This document shows, piece after piece, positions 37,413 through 46,984 of a stretch of DNA of 64,000 bases (its first letter is position 1; each line of letters begins with the position of its first letter). The notes below the pieces were generated by a model. That model worked only from the letters and a program-made list of their open reading frames with translations. It made no database searches and was not told the origin of the DNA. The stretch is from NCBI RefSeq assembly GCF_034555965.1, contig NZ_JAYDCK010000003.1, positions 1,240,001 through 1,304,000 on the forward strand, written 5' to 3'. The position numbers and the translations under genes are program-made. The stretch is from Aquicoccus sp. G2-2 (GTDB lineage: Bacteria; Pseudomonadota; Alphaproteobacteria; Rhodobacterales; Rhodobacteraceae).

Positions 37413-37878
37413 TGCCCCGTGTCTTTCCCGTTGTCAGAGCCGCCACCGCCCACGAATTTCAACAACAGCGAAATCAGCGAGACCGAGCCTTGCGTGTCGA
37501 GGATTTCATCGCCCTCTTGGTAATAGAACAGCGATCCACCGGGAAAAATCTCGACAAAATTACCGCCCAGCAATCCTTCGGAGGAAATCACAACCGAACT
37601 GTCATCGGGGATTTCGATCCCCTTTGATACGTCGAAAACCGCTTCGGCGCGGTATGTCTTGGGGTTGAGCTTGAGGGCGGTAACCGCCCCCACCTTCACC
37701 CCGGCGAGCCGCACATCCGTGCCCACGCTCACGCCTTCGATCGAACGGAAAGAAGCGCTCAGCGGATACCCCCCGCGGAAGAGGCGAAACCCGTCGCCTG
37801 CCCGGCATAAAGCACAAAGCCCACGGCCGCGGCCAAAACCACGCCGCCAACCAGAACCTCAGTGGTATTTTCTGCCAT
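37409..37878 (-). pseudogene. MlaD/MCE-domain protein, frameshifted
   Basis: This gene encodes an MCE-domain protein like MlaD, the inner-membrane-anchored ring that binds phospholipids in outer-membrane lipid asymmetry maintenance. The N-terminal part (from ATG 37878, MAENTTEVLVGGVVLAAAVG) has the single membrane anchor; it runs to a stop soon after FASSAGG. The rest, from SVGTDVRLAGVKVG to the C-terminus, is in the next frame. One extra base in the C6 run at 37769-37774 joins them as SSAGGYPLSASFRSIEGVSVG. It is coupled to the DUF2155 gene. Other mla genes are not in the window. Confidence 0.85.
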
Positions 37879-37892
37879 TGTCAGTCAGCGCC

Positions 37893-38276
37893 TCACTCGG
37901 GCGTCCACGCCTCGTAATCGCGGCGCTTCACGGGGTTTGTTGTCCGGATTGATCCGGGCGGCGCATAGGCCAGCATCGTGCCGGTCAGGTTTTCTTGATG
38001 CGGCTTTTCCCACGGCTTGCGTTGCAGCGGTTGCTCTGATGGCGGCTCGTCAAATGTGTGGTGCAGCCAGCCATGCCACTCTGTGCTGACCCGGCTTGCC
38101 TCGGCCTCGCCATTGAACATCACCCAACGCCGTTTGCCATCGCGCGAGCGATAAAACTGGTTGCCCTCGGCGTCTTCACCAACCTTCACGCCCTTGCGCC
38201 AGGTGTAAAACTGGGTGTTGAAGGTCGAACCGTTCCACCATGTGAACACGCGCGACAGGGAATTGATGATGCCCAT
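37893..38276 (-). CDS. NADH:ubiquinone oxidoreductase accessory subunit, NDUFA12 family
   Basis: This 127-residue protein belongs to the NDUFA12/B17.2 family, a supernumerary complex I subunit shared by alphaproteobacteria and mitochondria. Motifs include [33 protein letters not shown] and WHGWLHH. The ATG at 38276 has GGAGG upstream; an ATG at 38291 is also in frame. It lies 14 bases before the MlaD-like gene. Core nuo genes (nuoN, nuoM) are at the other end of the window. Confidence 0.93.
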   Translation of the reverse strand: MGIINSLSRVFTWWNGSTFNTQFYTWRKGVKVGEDAEGNQFYRSRDGKRRWVMFNGEAEASRVSTEWHGWLHHTFDEPPSEQPLQRKPWEKPHQENLTGTMLAYAPPGSIRTTNPVKRRDYEAWTPE

Positions 38277-38392
38277 GAAAGCCTCCGCCATTTGCTTTTC
38301 TATGCCCCATCAGGTGACAAAGGTCCAGCGTCACAATCGCCCCGATTTATCGGGCAAACCCCACGATAAGCACCGGGCGCGCTGGCCTTGGC

Positions 38393-39667
38393 TCAGCCCG
38401 CGCTGGCGCCTTCCTGCGCCGGGGCGTCGGCATAAATGATCAACGGGCGGGCGTCCGAATGCATCACCGCTTCTTCGTTAACCACAACCTCTTCAACGTT
38501 CTCCATCCCCGGCAGTTCGAACATCGTATCAAGCAGCACTTCTTCGAGGATCGAACGCAACCCGCGCGCCCCGGTCTTGCGCTCAATCGCGCGTTTGGCA
38601 ATCGCGGTCAGCGCATCTTCGGTAAAGCTGAGTTTGGCATCTTCCAGCTCGAACAGTCGCTGATATTGCTTGACCAGCGCGTTTTTCGGCCCGGTCAGGA
38701 TTGTCACCAGCGCATCTTCATCAAGATCCTCCAGCGTTGCAATCACCGGCAGGCGGCCAACAAACTCCGGGATCAACCCGAATTTCAACAGGTCTTCCGG
38801 CTCCAGATCCATGAAAATCTCGCCCACGTTGCGCGCATCTTCGTCGCGCACATCGGCACCAAAGCCCATCGCCGAGCCTTTGCCGCGCTGCGCGATGATC
38901 TTGTCCAGCCCGGCAAATGCCCCGCCACAGACGAACAGGATATTGGTCGTGTCCACCTGAAGGAATTCTTGCTGCGGATGTTTGCGCCCGCCTTGGGGCG
39001 GCACGCTCGCCACGGTGCCTTCCATCAGCTTCAACAGCGCCTGTTGCACGCCCTCGCCCGAAACATCGCGGGTGATGCTGGGATTTTCGGACTTGCGGGT
39101 GATCTTGTCCACTTCGTCGATATAAACGATGCCGCGCTGCGCGCGCTCCACATTATATTCACTCGATTGCAACAGCTTGAGGATGATATTTTCCACGTCC
39201 TCGCCCACATAACCGGCTTCGGTCAGCGTGGTCGCGTCCGCCATGGTGAACGGTACGTCAAGGATACGTGCCAGCGTCTGTGCCAGCAGGGTCTTGCCGC
39301 AGCCGGTCGGCCCGATCAGCAGGATATTGGATTTCGCCAGCTCGATATCGGCGCTTTTCTGTGCGTGGTTCAGCCGTTTGTAATGGTTATGCACCGCAAC
39401 CGAAAGCACCCGCTTGGCGGTGGCCTGCCCGATCACATAATCGTCAAGCACATCGCAAATCTCCCTCGGGGTTGGCACCCCTTCGGAGCTTTTCAGCCCG
39501 GCATTCTTGGTTTCCTCGCGGATGATGTCCATGCACAGCTCGACGCATTCATCACAGATGAAAACCGTCGGCCCCGCGATCAGCTTGCGCACCTCGTGCT
39601 GGCTCTTGCCGCAAAAGCTGCAATAGAGGGTGTTCTTGCTGTCCCCACTGCCAGAATTACTCGCCAT
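38393..39667 (-). CDS. clpX: ATP-dependent Clp protease ATP-binding subunit ClpX
   Basis: This 424-residue AAA+ unfoldase has the N-terminal C4 zinc-binding domain ([13 protein letters not shown]), Walker A GPTGCGKT, Walker [11 protein letters not shown], the LGF-type loop region and the sensor-2 GARGLRS. It unfolds substrates for ClpP, whose gene lies 137 bases upstream on the same strand. The ATG at 39667 is the family start; the upstream extension of the frame is not coding. Confidence 0.97.
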   Translation of the reverse strand: MASNSGSGDSKNTLYCSFCGKSQHEVRKLIAGPTVFICDECVELCMDIIREETKNAGLKSSEGVPTPREICDVLDDYVIGQATAKRVLSVAVHNHYKRLNHAQKSADIELAKSNILLIGPTGCGKTLLAQTLARILDVPFTMADATTLTEAGYVGEDVENIILKLLQSSEYNVERAQRGIVYIDEVDKITRKSENPSITRDVSGEGVQQALLKLMEGTVASVPPQGGRKHPQQEFLQVDTTNILFVCGGAFAGLDKIIAQRGKGSAMGFGADVRDEDARNVGEIFMDLEPEDLLKFGLIPEFVGRLPVIATLEDLDEDALVTILTGPKNALVKQYQRLFELEDAKLSFTEDALTAIAKRAIERKTGARGLRSILEEVLLDTMFELPGMENVEEVVVNEEAVMHSDARPLIIYADAPAQEGASAG

Positions 39668-39804
39668 GATCGTCCTTTCAGGCCCGTCCGTGCTTCGTTC
39701 TTTCCGTCGCGCGCCGGGCCGTGCCTGGCCCGTTTCCCATGCCGCCAGCTTAGGGCAGAGCCGGGCAAGCCTCAACGGCAAAAAGTCACGCAATTACCGG
39801 GTGC

Positions 39805-40437
39805 TTACGCCTTTTCTTCGTCGCCCTTGGCGCGGCTTTCCACGATCTCGTCAATGAGTCCCCAGCTTTTCGCCTCTTCCGGGTCCATGAAATTGTCGCG
39901 CTCAAGCGCCGCTTCCACGTCCTTGAGCTTGCGTCCGGTGTGTTTGACGTAAATTTCGTTCAGTCGTTTTTTCAGTTTCAGCGTCTCTTCGGCGTGAATC
40001 ATGATATCCGTTGCCTGCCCCTGATACCCGCCCGACGGCTGGTGAACCATGATCCGGCTGTTGGGCAAAGAGAATCGCATCCCCGGCTCCCCGGCGGTCA
40101 GCAGAAGCGAACCCATGCTCGCCGCCTGCCCGATTACCAAGGTCGACACTTTCGGCTTGATGTATTGCATGGTGTCGTAAATCGACAACCCGCTTGTCAC
40201 CACGCCGCCGGGCGAGTTGATATACATCGAGATTTCCTTGCTCGGATTCTCCGCCTCAAGGTGCAAAAGCTGCGCCACGATCAGCGAACTCATGCCATCA
40301 TGCACCGGGCCGGAAAGGAAAATGATCCGTTCCTTCAAAAGCCGTGAGAAAATATCATAGGCCCGCTCACCGCGGCTGGTCTGCTCCACCACCATGGGCA
40401 CGAGCGTGTTCATGTAGGTCTCCAACGGGTCTTTCAT
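39805..40437 (-). CDS. clpP: ATP-dependent Clp protease proteolytic subunit
   Basis: This 210-residue serine peptidase has catalytic Ser107 ([11 protein letters not shown]) and His132 (IMVHQPSGG), with the Asp further on (DNFMDPEEA region). It forms the ClpXP chamber. The N-terminus [20 protein letters not shown] is the family norm. The 5' side is a long non-coding stretch that must hold its promoter. Confidence 0.97.
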   Translation of the reverse strand: MKDPLETYMNTLVPMVVEQTSRGERAYDIFSRLLKERIIFLSGPVHDGMSSLIVAQLLHLEAENPSKEISMYINSPGGVVTSGLSIYDTMQYIKPKVSTLVIGQAASMGSLLLTAGEPGMRFSLPNSRIMVHQPSGGYQGQATDIMIHAEETLKLKKRLNEIYVKHTGRKLKDVEAALERDNFMDPEEAKSWGLIDEIVESRAKGDEEKA

Positions 40438-40874
40438 CTGATCCTGCCTGCTGCTGTCTTTGTGAGGTTTAGTCGAAACGTGCTAACGGAGTCTTAGTCG
40501 TGCGTTTGCGGGGCTGCAAGGGCGTGCGGTCACGCGGTGGCGCAGTTTCTATCCGCCAACACGCACACACTTTCGTCATCATGGGCCGCTTGTCCGCACA
40601 ACAGACCCGGGCTGACACTCGCGCCAACGTGTGTTTGCCCCCGCCTGCCCGCCCCTGGGTGGGCGCTGCACGCCCTTCAATCAACGCTATTTATCCCTGT
40701 TGCTCCGCAAAACACCCGTTCGGCGCCCAACATCACCCATGCGCCCGCCCAACGGAAGGGGCTGGGCCGCGGCGGGGGCTGGTCGCCCCCGCCAAAGCGG
40801 TGACAGGCAGCGCTGGCACGGCGAGCCTGCGGCCCTTGATTCCGTGCGTGTCAGTCGACTCACCGACGCCGCGC
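40438..40874. other. 437-base gap between clpP and soxD
   Basis: No gene is supported here; the open frames have unlike composition and no family sequence. The side next to clpP should hold the clpP promoter. Downstream of soxD there is a strong hairpin at 40771-40793: a 9-bp stem GGCGGGGGC / GCCCCCGCC with loop TGGTC. It lacks a T run on either strand, so it is not a standard terminator but could stabilise or end the sox transcript with Rho. Confidence 0.5.
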
Positions 40875-41513
40875 TCAGTCCGCATCCTCGTCCGGCGTCA
40901 CGTCCAGAACGGCGGCGCGCTTGGTGATCTTCACCTCGCCAGGCTTGCAATCACTCATGCACGGCTCACGCCAGAACGCCTTTTCCGCGCTCTCCCGGTC
41001 ATCCTTGATGAACCCGTCCGCATTGGGCATCTTCACATCAAGGAAATTCTCCTTTGACAGCACGAAATCCTCATCCACCAGATCGTTGGAATAAAGAATA
41101 TAGGCCGTGATCGCATAAACCTCGTCATTGCTCAGCGTCTGCGCCTGCCCGAACGGCATTGAGCGGCGCACATAATCGAACGTGGTCGAAAGATGGGGCC
41201 AGTATGAACCGACCGTCTTCACCGGGTCTGCGTTGGCCAGCGTGCCCTGCCCCCCAGCCAGCTTCGGCCAGCGCCCGACACCTTCGGCAAAATCACCATG
41301 GCAAGCGGCGCAATGCTCCGAGAAAAGCGCATCCCCGTCAGACACCGAACCAGAGCCATCAGGCAAGCCCTTGCCATCGGGCGACACATCAAGATCCCAC
41401 GCCGCCACTTCCGCAGGCAACGCCGGGCGGCCAATGCCCAGCTTGTCGGCCATGGCCGGGGCGGCCAGCGCGCAAAACGCGCCCACGATTACCAGATTAC
41501 GATACTTCGACAT
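40875..41513 (-). CDS. soxD: SoxD, c-type cytochrome subunit of sulfane dehydrogenase
   Basis: This 212-residue periplasmic cytochrome has a signal peptide (hydrophobic 6-22, cleavage at AMA-DK) and one haem-binding motif, Cys68-x2-Cys71-His72 (CAACH). SoxD accepts electrons from the molybdoenzyme SoxC. The Paracoccus protein is larger and dihaem; here I find only one CxxCH, the later CMSDC having no His. The ATG at 41513 overlaps the end of soxC by 17 bases, indicating coupling. It is the last sox gene on this strand. Confidence 0.92.
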   Translation of the reverse strand: MSKYRNLVIVGAFCALAAPAMADKLGIGRPALPAEVAAWDLDVSPDGKGLPDGSGSVSDGDALFSEHCAACHGDFAEGVGRWPKLAGGQGTLANADPVKTVGSYWPHLSTTFDYVRRSMPFGQAQTLSNDEVYAITAYILYSNDLVDEDFVLSKENFLDVKMPNADGFIKDDRESAEKAFWREPCMSDCKPGEVKITKRAAVLDVTPDEDAD

Positions 41514-42780
41514 TTTCCGCCTCCCCGTTCGCCTTGATCCACCAGGTCTGAATCCCGTTATTGTGATAGATCGAGTTTTCGCCACGTATCTTGCGCAGCA
41601 TGTTCTTGGTCGGCTGGACATAGCCAGTCTCGTCCATCGCCCGTGATTGCAGCAACAGCTCTTCGCCGTTCCAGTCGGTATCGAGGTAGAACCGTGTCAG
41701 CGCCTTGTCCTGCCCCTCTTGGCCAAGCCGCGCGGTTTCCCACGTCTTGCCGCCATCTTTCGAGACATCAACCTTGGCAATCGCACCCCGCCCCGACCAT
41801 GCAATGCCGGTAATCACCAGCGGCCCATGGCCATGGGTGATCGGCGCTTGCGGGCTGGGACTGGTGACAACCGATTTGGCATCCATAACCCATGTCCACT
41901 TGCGCGATGTGCCGTTGGCCAGCGTGTCGGTGTATTTGCTGGTCTCCTCACGGCTCTCCACCGGCTCATCGGTCACTTCCATGCGGCGGATCCACTTGAT
42001 CCACATGTTGCCTTCCCAGCCCGGCACCACCAAGCGCACCGGATAGCCTTGCTCCATGCGCAGCGCCTCGCCATTGGCCTTGATCGCGATCATGCAATCG
42101 TCCAGCACCTTCTCCATCGGGATCGAGCGCCCGTTCGAAGACGCATCCGCCCCTTCGACATAAAGCCACTTGTTCTTGAGGTCTCCGGCCGCGTTCAATC
42201 CGGCCTCTTCCAGAAGCCGACGCACGGGAATGCCGGAATATTCCATGTTGTGAACCATGCCATGCGTGAACTGCGCACCGTTAAGCTGCGCTCCGGCCCA
42301 TTCCATCCCGGAATTGGCCGCGCATTCCAGAAAATAAGTCCGGTTCTCACGCGGGAACCGTTCAAGATCGGCGTAAGTAAACACCATCGGTTGATCGACC
42401 ATACCGTTGATCATCAGCCGGTAATCTTCCTTGGCAAGCTCGATAGCCCCCGAATGGTGCCGCTCGAACGCGCAGCCGGTCGGCGTGATCGTCCCGTCCA
42501 GCGCATAAATCGGCGTGAAGTTGACCGAACTGATGGTGTCCGCCGTCAACCACGGCACGTTGCGCCGGATCACGTCCGATTCAAACTCGATCGGCAGCCC
42601 GTAAGGCGTCACATCCACCCCGTCGCCGGTATAGCGCGCCCAGTCCTGCACCTCGGTAATCATCGGGTCCGGCGTGCCCGCCGCCCGTGCCACGCTGGCG
42701 GCCATACCCGCCACGCCCGCACCCACCGCGCCCTTCAAAAGCGCGCGCCGCGACGGCGTCTTGATCGTCTTTTCTGTCAT
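41497..42780 (-). CDS. soxC: SoxC, molybdenum sulfane dehydrogenase subunit
   Basis: This 427-residue protein of the sulfite oxidase family has a Tat signal (SRRALLKGAVGAGVAG) and the probable molybdenum-ligand Cys153 (FLECAANSGMEW). With SoxD it removes six electrons from the SoxY-bound sulfane sulfur, allowing complete oxidation to sulfate without sulfur globules. It lies 68 bases after soxB. Confidence 0.95.
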   Translation of the reverse strand: MTEKTIKTPSRRALLKGAVGAGVAGMAASVARAAGTPDPMITEVQDWARYTGDGVDVTPYGLPIEFESDVIRRNVPWLTADTISSVNFTPIYALDGTITPTGCAFERHHSGAIELAKEDYRLMINGMVDQPMVFTYADLERFPRENRTYFLECAANSGMEWAGAQLNGAQFTHGMVHNMEYSGIPVRRLLEEAGLNAAGDLKNKWLYVEGADASSNGRSIPMEKVLDDCMIAIKANGEALRMEQGYPVRLVVPGWEGNMWIKWIRRMEVTDEPVESREETSKYTDTLANGTSRKWTWVMDAKSVVTSPSPQAPITHGHGPLVITGIAWSGRGAIAKVDVSKDGGKTWETARLGQEGQDKALTRFYLDTDWNGEELLLQSRAMDETGYVQPTKNMLRKIRGENSIYHNNGIQTWWIKANGEAENVEVS

Positions 42781-42848
42781 AGTCTGCCTCCTTTCGGCCC
42801 CGGAAGCCGGGGTTACACAGATAAATTCATCAACCGCACCGGCATGGC

Positions 42849-44546
42849 TCAGCCCTCTACAACCTTCACACTGTTGTTAGGGTCGAGCGTCACAGCGCCC
42901 TGCTTGCCGATATGGCTCTCGATCACGTCCCAGATTTGCGGCCCTTCGGTGCCTTCGTTGACACTGGCCCAACCCGCCACGACATAGCTTTTGCCCGGAT
43001 CAATCGGCGCGCCGGTCTTGAGATGCGTCATCTCGGTAATCCGCTGCCCCTGCGGCTTGGTGATGTCGATGCGATAGCCCATGCCACCCACCCGCACCAT
43101 GTCACCGCCCTGCTGGTAATAGGGGTCGGGGTTAAACAGGTTGTCGGCCACGTCCTCCATCACCGTATGCAGGTATTCGCCTGTCATTTCGGTGCGATAG
43201 ACCTTGCCATAGGTCATCGAACAGACATTCCATATATCCTCGCGGCTGATCGGCTGACCGGGCAGCAAGCTTGGCCCCCACCGCACGCCGGGGCTCAGCG
43301 CAATATCGGCGTCGCGCTCGGAAATGATCGCATCGCAAATCAGATCGTCCCACGAGCCGTTGAAATTGCCGCGCCGATACAGCAGGTCATTGGTGGTGCC
43401 GATCACCTCGTTAAGCTGCTCTTCATAAGGCGCACGCTGCACATTGATCAGCTTCGTCATCTCCGCGTCCGGCGCTATCACGTCCGAAAAAATCGGGATC
43501 AGCTTGTGGCGCAGCCCCATCATCTTGCCGTCCCGCACATCAAGATCGACCCGGCTCACGAATTTCCCGTTCGACCCGCTGGCGATGATGAACGTCTCCC
43601 CCACCTGCACCGGCTCGGGCAGCGCGTCGTGCGTGTGACCCGACAGGATCACGTCAATCCCCTTCACCCGGCCCGCCATTTTCTTGTCTACGTCAAAGCC
43701 GTTATGGCTCAGACACACAACAAGCTCCGCGCCTTGTCCGCGCACCTCATCAACCATCATTTGCATGTGCTCTTCACGAATACCAAAACTGTATTCGGGA
43801 AACATCCAGCCGGGATTGGCAATCGGCATATAGGGAAACGCCTGCCCGACCACGGCAATCTTCACACCGCCACGCTCGAAAAACTTGTAAGGCTTGAACA
43901 ACTCCGCCGGTTCATCCCACTCTGCATCGAAAATATTCTGCCCCAAGGCGACAAACGGCAACCCTTCGACAATCTCGCGCACCCGGTCCCCGCCAAGGGT
44001 GAATTCCCAATGGAAGGTCATCGCGTCGGGCTTCAACCCGTTCATCACGTTGACCATGTCCTGCCCTTCGGTCTGATAACAGGTGTAAGAACCGTGCCAG
44101 GTATCGCCACCATCGAGCAGCAACGCCTCCGGGCGTTCGGCACGGATCGCGTTGACCACGGTGGCAATCCGGTCAAGCCCGCCCATCCGGCCATACCCCT
44201 TGGCCAGCGCGGCAAAATCGTCATAAGTCAGCGCATAGGCCGGGCGTGAGCCGTCTTCGATGCCATAGCGCCGCCGGAAATCGGCGCCGGTGATATGCGG
44301 CACCTTGCCCTTGTTTGCCCCCACGCCAAGGTTGATTTCAGGCTCGCGGAAATAGATCGGCTTCAGCTGACCATGAATATCCGTCAGGTGCATCAGCGTC
44401 ACATTGCCCAGCGGCTCGAACTGCAAAAGCTGATCCTGCGTGAGCGCCTGTTGCGCCGCCAGCCGTCCCCAATTGCCGAAACCGCTTGCCCCGGTGATCG
44501 CCGAAGCCGCCATCGAAGCCTGAAGAAAATCCCGCCGAGAGATCAT
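42849..44546 (-). CDS. soxB: SoxB, thiosulfohydrolase
   Basis: This 565-residue dimanganese hydrolase of the 5'-nucleotidase superfamily splits sulfate from SoxY-bound sulfonate. It has a Tat signal (ISRRDFLQASMAASA), metal-site blocks LTDIHGQLKP and LLDGGDTWHGS, and further on SHNGFDVDKK and LSGHTHDALP. Length matches the family. A strong terminator-like hairpin separates it from the upstream soxA. Confidence 0.97.
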   Translation of the reverse strand: MISRRDFLQASMAASAITGASGFGNWGRLAAQQALTQDQLLQFEPLGNVTLMHLTDIHGQLKPIYFREPEINLGVGANKGKVPHITGADFRRRYGIEDGSRPAYALTYDDFAALAKGYGRMGGLDRIATVVNAIRAERPEALLLDGGDTWHGSYTCYQTEGQDMVNVMNGLKPDAMTFHWEFTLGGDRVREIVEGLPFVALGQNIFDAEWDEPAELFKPYKFFERGGVKIAVVGQAFPYMPIANPGWMFPEYSFGIREEHMQMMVDEVRGQGAELVVCLSHNGFDVDKKMAGRVKGIDVILSGHTHDALPEPVQVGETFIIASGSNGKFVSRVDLDVRDGKMMGLRHKLIPIFSDVIAPDAEMTKLINVQRAPYEEQLNEVIGTTNDLLYRRGNFNGSWDDLICDAIISERDADIALSPGVRWGPSLLPGQPISREDIWNVCSMTYGKVYRTEMTGEYLHTVMEDVADNLFNPDPYYQQGGDMVRVGGMGYRIDITKPQGQRITEMTHLKTGAPIDPGKSYVVAGWASVNEGTEGPQIWDVIESHIGKQGAVTLDPNNSVKVVEG

Positions 44547-44627
44547 CGCGCACCCTTTCCACCGCCGCTCAGGGCCGCGCGTTCACATTCTCACATGCAC
44601 GACCGTGAATTTGTTAAAATACGAAAA

Positions 44628-44655
44628 ACCCGCCCCGGATAAATCCCGGACGGGT
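44628..44655 (-). terminator. intrinsic terminator between soxA and soxB
   Basis: On the minus strand ACCCGTCCGGGA..TCCGGGGCGGGT forms a stem of about 12 pairs with one G-U and one mismatch and a TTTA loop, followed directly by TTTTTCG and then ATTTT. It lies 10 bases past the soxA stop and 80 bases before soxB, in the direction of sox transcription. It should cut or reduce soxBCD transcription relative to soxXYZA. Confidence 0.8.
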
Positions 44656-44665
44656 CTTTCAATCG

Positions 44666-45514
44666 TCAGTTACGAACCGACGGTCCCTCGACCGACAATC
44701 CATTGCCGCGCGATGCGACATAAAGCTCAAGTGCGACAAACTCGGGGCTGCCCGGCTTGAAGGTCTGCGCGCGGGTATCGCGAATGCAGCCCTTGAAGCG
44801 CGAATGCGACCCGTTCAGCTTGGTGTTCTTCAGCCGGTACGTCGGAAACCCGTTGATCTGCCCCTGACTGAGATGGTCAGCGCGGATCATGTTGCCGTAA
44901 TTCTGCTCATGGCAATTGGCACAGCTCAACTGCAACTGGCCGTAGCGGGTATAGTAAATCTCTTTACCCTTTTCCCATGTCGCCTTGGCCGGGCCGTCGA
45001 TCGCCACATTGACCGGCATCCCGCGCGATACGCTGGTCAGCAGCGCCTGCATCGGCAGCGCACCGCCCTTGTCGGTCTTCCATGCCTCGGCCCCCATCCG
45101 GTTCACCCGGCAATCGTTGACCTGCATTTGAAGCGTGTGAACTTCCCCGGCGGCTTCGTTCCACTTGGGATAAACCGCGCTCACCCCCGCCATGTCCTCG
45201 GGTGCGCCATGACAATCGGCACAGCTCTTACCCTCAGAGCCATCGGCAGTGTTCCAAAGATCGCGGCCCTGCTCGACACCAAGCATCCCCGGATTGTCGA
45301 AATCATCCTCTTCCATCTGGCGCGTGCCCGCCTTGCGGAAGCGCCAGCCGGAATAAATCTCGTCAAGATGCCCGTCCAGATGGGCGGGTGCCTTGGCCTC
45401 GGTGGTGATCTTGATATCGCCGTTGATGACCAGTTGATCATCGGCCACATCGGCCAGAGCCAGCGACGGCATGGCCAGCGCAACTGCGGCAGCTGTCAGC
45501 GTCGTGAATTTCAT
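44666..45514 (-). CDS. soxA: SoxA, dihaem c-type cytochrome subunit of SoxAX
   Basis: This 282-residue periplasmic cytochrome has a signal peptide (cleavage near ALA-DV), two haem motifs (CADCH at 98-102 and CANCH at 198-202) and the active-site Cys243 in KGCIRDTR that becomes a persulfide haem ligand. Together with SoxX it joins thiosulfate to the SoxY cysteine. Confidence 0.96.
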   Translation of the reverse strand: MKFTTLTAAAVALAMPSLALADVADDQLVINGDIKITTEAKAPAHLDGHLDEIYSGWRFRKAGTRQMEEDDFDNPGMLGVEQGRDLWNTADGSEGKSCADCHGAPEDMAGVSAVYPKWNEAAGEVHTLQMQVNDCRVNRMGAEAWKTDKGGALPMQALLTSVSRGMPVNVAIDGPAKATWEKGKEIYYTRYGQLQLSCANCHEQNYGNMIRADHLSQGQINGFPTYRLKNTKLNGSHSRFKGCIRDTRAQTFKPGSPEFVALELYVASRGNGLSVEGPSVRN

Positions 45515-45579
45515 GCGGTTTCCTCCCGTTTGCGTCGGCGCCCCACCCTTCTGTCGGGGCGGGGTGCCTTTCTTCAGGT

Positions 45580-45909
45580 TCAGCCGACCGTGATAGATTT
45601 CGACGTGTCATAAACCGACCCGTCATCGTCATACCAGGTGAACTTGAAATCTCCCGACTCCGGCACTTTTGCCTCGAACTCGAAGTAAGGGTTGGTCGAA
45701 ATCGACGGTTCCATCGCCACGTCAATGACGTTCTCACCGTTGAAGTCACAGGTAAAGCGATGAATGATCGAACGCGGAATGACTTTGCCATCCTTGTCCT
45801 TGCGCTGACCCGATTCCATCTTGTGACTGATCAGGGTCTTGATCGTGATCACGTCACCGGCCTCTGCCGTCTTGGGCACCTTGACCCGTGGTTTGACACC
45901 TTTTGCCAT
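45580..45909 (-). CDS. soxZ: SoxZ, sulfur carrier complex subunit
   Basis: This 109-residue protein has the SoxZ fold (Ig-like) with blocks KVPKTAEAGDVITIKTLISH and FKFTWYDDDGSVYDTSKS. It partners SoxY and is exported without its own signal, piggybacking on SoxY. It lies 19 bases after soxY. Confidence 0.96.
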   Translation of the reverse strand: MAKGVKPRVKVPKTAEAGDVITIKTLISHKMESGQRKDKDGKVIPRSIIHRFTCDFNGENVIDVAMEPSISTNPYFEFEAKVPESGDFKFTWYDDDGSVYDTSKSITVG

Positions 45910-45928
45910 GTCCCATGTCTCCTCTGGA

Positions 45929-46348
45929 TTAGCCGCCGCAGCCGCCGATTGTCACTTTCACGGTGCGGCTCGACTTGGCAAAGCTGCCATCGGCCATCTT
46001 GGCAATCGCGGCCACGTCCTGTGACCCCGCCAGCCTGATCCGCGTCGACGCCTGCTGTGCGCCAGCCAATGCACCAAACTTGAAGGTTGCCACGCTCGCG
46101 TTGGGGTTGCCCGGTGCCACCACCAGAATCTCCGACGCCCCCGGCGCATCCACCGAAATCGGCACGGTGTTGCCGTTCTCGGCAATCTCCGGCGCGTCCA
46201 GCGTCACACCACTGTCGCCAATATCGGCACCGCCGGTGAACTCGGCAATCAACTCATCAGCCGTCGCCGCACCTGCGCGCAGCGGCAGGGTGGCCAGAGC
46301 AACAGCACCAGCGCCCAGCGCCAGAGTATCGCGTCTTGAGAATTCCAT
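45929..46348 (-). CDS. soxY: SoxY, sulfur-carrying protein
   Basis: This 139-residue protein has a Tat-type signal (FSRRDTLALGAGAVALA) and ends in the hallmark IGGCGG, whose cysteine on a swinging C-terminal arm carries the sulfur intermediates. The ATG at 46348 is the family start. Confidence 0.96.
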   Translation of the reverse strand: MEFSRRDTLALGAGAVALATLPLRAGAATADELIAEFTGGADIGDSGVTLDAPEIAENGNTVPISVDAPGASEILVVAPGNPNASVATFKFGALAGAQQASTRIRLAGSQDVAAIAKMADGSFAKSSRTVKVTIGGCGG

Positions 46349-46397
46349 ATCTCTCTCCTTGCGTCTCTCTAATATATCGTTGTCGCGCACCGTCCGC

Positions 46398-46871
46398 TCA
46401 TTCGTCCTTGAGCGTCGACAGGAACGCGACCACGTCTTCTACCTGCTGGGCCGAAAGCAACGGGCCGAACGTGTCGTCCGCCGCCGTGCCGGTATAGGCC
46501 TTGCCGGGGCGGATGAAGCCATCCACCTTGTAATAGGCAGGCATCACCGTGCCGTCGAAAGTCTTCTTCGAATCGACCAGCAAACCACGCAACTCGGCCG
46601 TGCTGTAACGGTCCCCGACCCCGTCAAGCGGCGGGCCGACATTGCCGGGAAAGTTGGCATCCACGGAGCTGATCTTGTGGCAAGCCACACAATTGCCCTT
46701 CTTCTTCGAGGCATAGATCGATTGACCCTCCACCGGGTCACCCGGTGTTCCGGTCAGCGCCTGATCGACAGCGCTGCCGTCGAATTTCACATCACTCGGC
46801 GCAACCATCCCGTCGGCCATCGCCGTCCCGGCCAAAAGCGCCGCCGCCAATGTCAATGCTGTAAGCTTCAT
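46398..46871 (-). CDS. soxX: SoxX, monohaem c-type cytochrome subunit of SoxAX
   Basis: This 157-residue periplasmic cytochrome has a signal peptide (residues 1-19) and the haem motif Cys61-x2-Cys64-His65 (CVACH). The distal methionine lies in TVMPAYY. It pairs with SoxA. The upstream soxW-soxX gap is AT-rich and may hold a second SoxR-controlled promoter. Confidence 0.95.
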   Translation of the reverse strand: MKLTALTLAAALLAGTAMADGMVAPSDVKFDGSAVDQALTGTPGDPVEGQSIYASKKKGNCVACHKISSVDANFPGNVGPPLDGVGDRYSTAELRGLLVDSKKTFDGTVMPAYYKVDGFIRPGKAYTGTAADDTFGPLLSAQQVEDVVAFLSTLKDE

Positions 46872-46984
46872 GTCTCCTCCCATTCGCAACCTTTCATCGA
46901 GGTTCGCTGGCCCGACCCTAATCCGAACAGCCCGGCAGGCGCAACATCAAATTCATACAATTGAATTTCTAATTTACACATAGC
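46872..46984 (-). promoter_or_regulatory. soxW-soxX intergenic region, candidate SoxR site
   Basis: This 113-base gap has an AT-rich core at 46947-46982. On the minus strand it contains ATGTGTAAAT (46972-46981), matching nine of ten bases of ATGTGCAAAT in the soxS-soxV gap. In Pseudaminobacter salicylatoxidans SoxR binds both the soxS-soxV and soxW-soxX gaps, so a SoxR operator is expected here. The site itself is inference. Confidence 0.5.

Noticed and set aside
38393-40437. A heat-shock promoter for clpP
   Set aside because: I could not find a convincing alphaproteobacterial sigma-32 motif upstream of clpP by eye.
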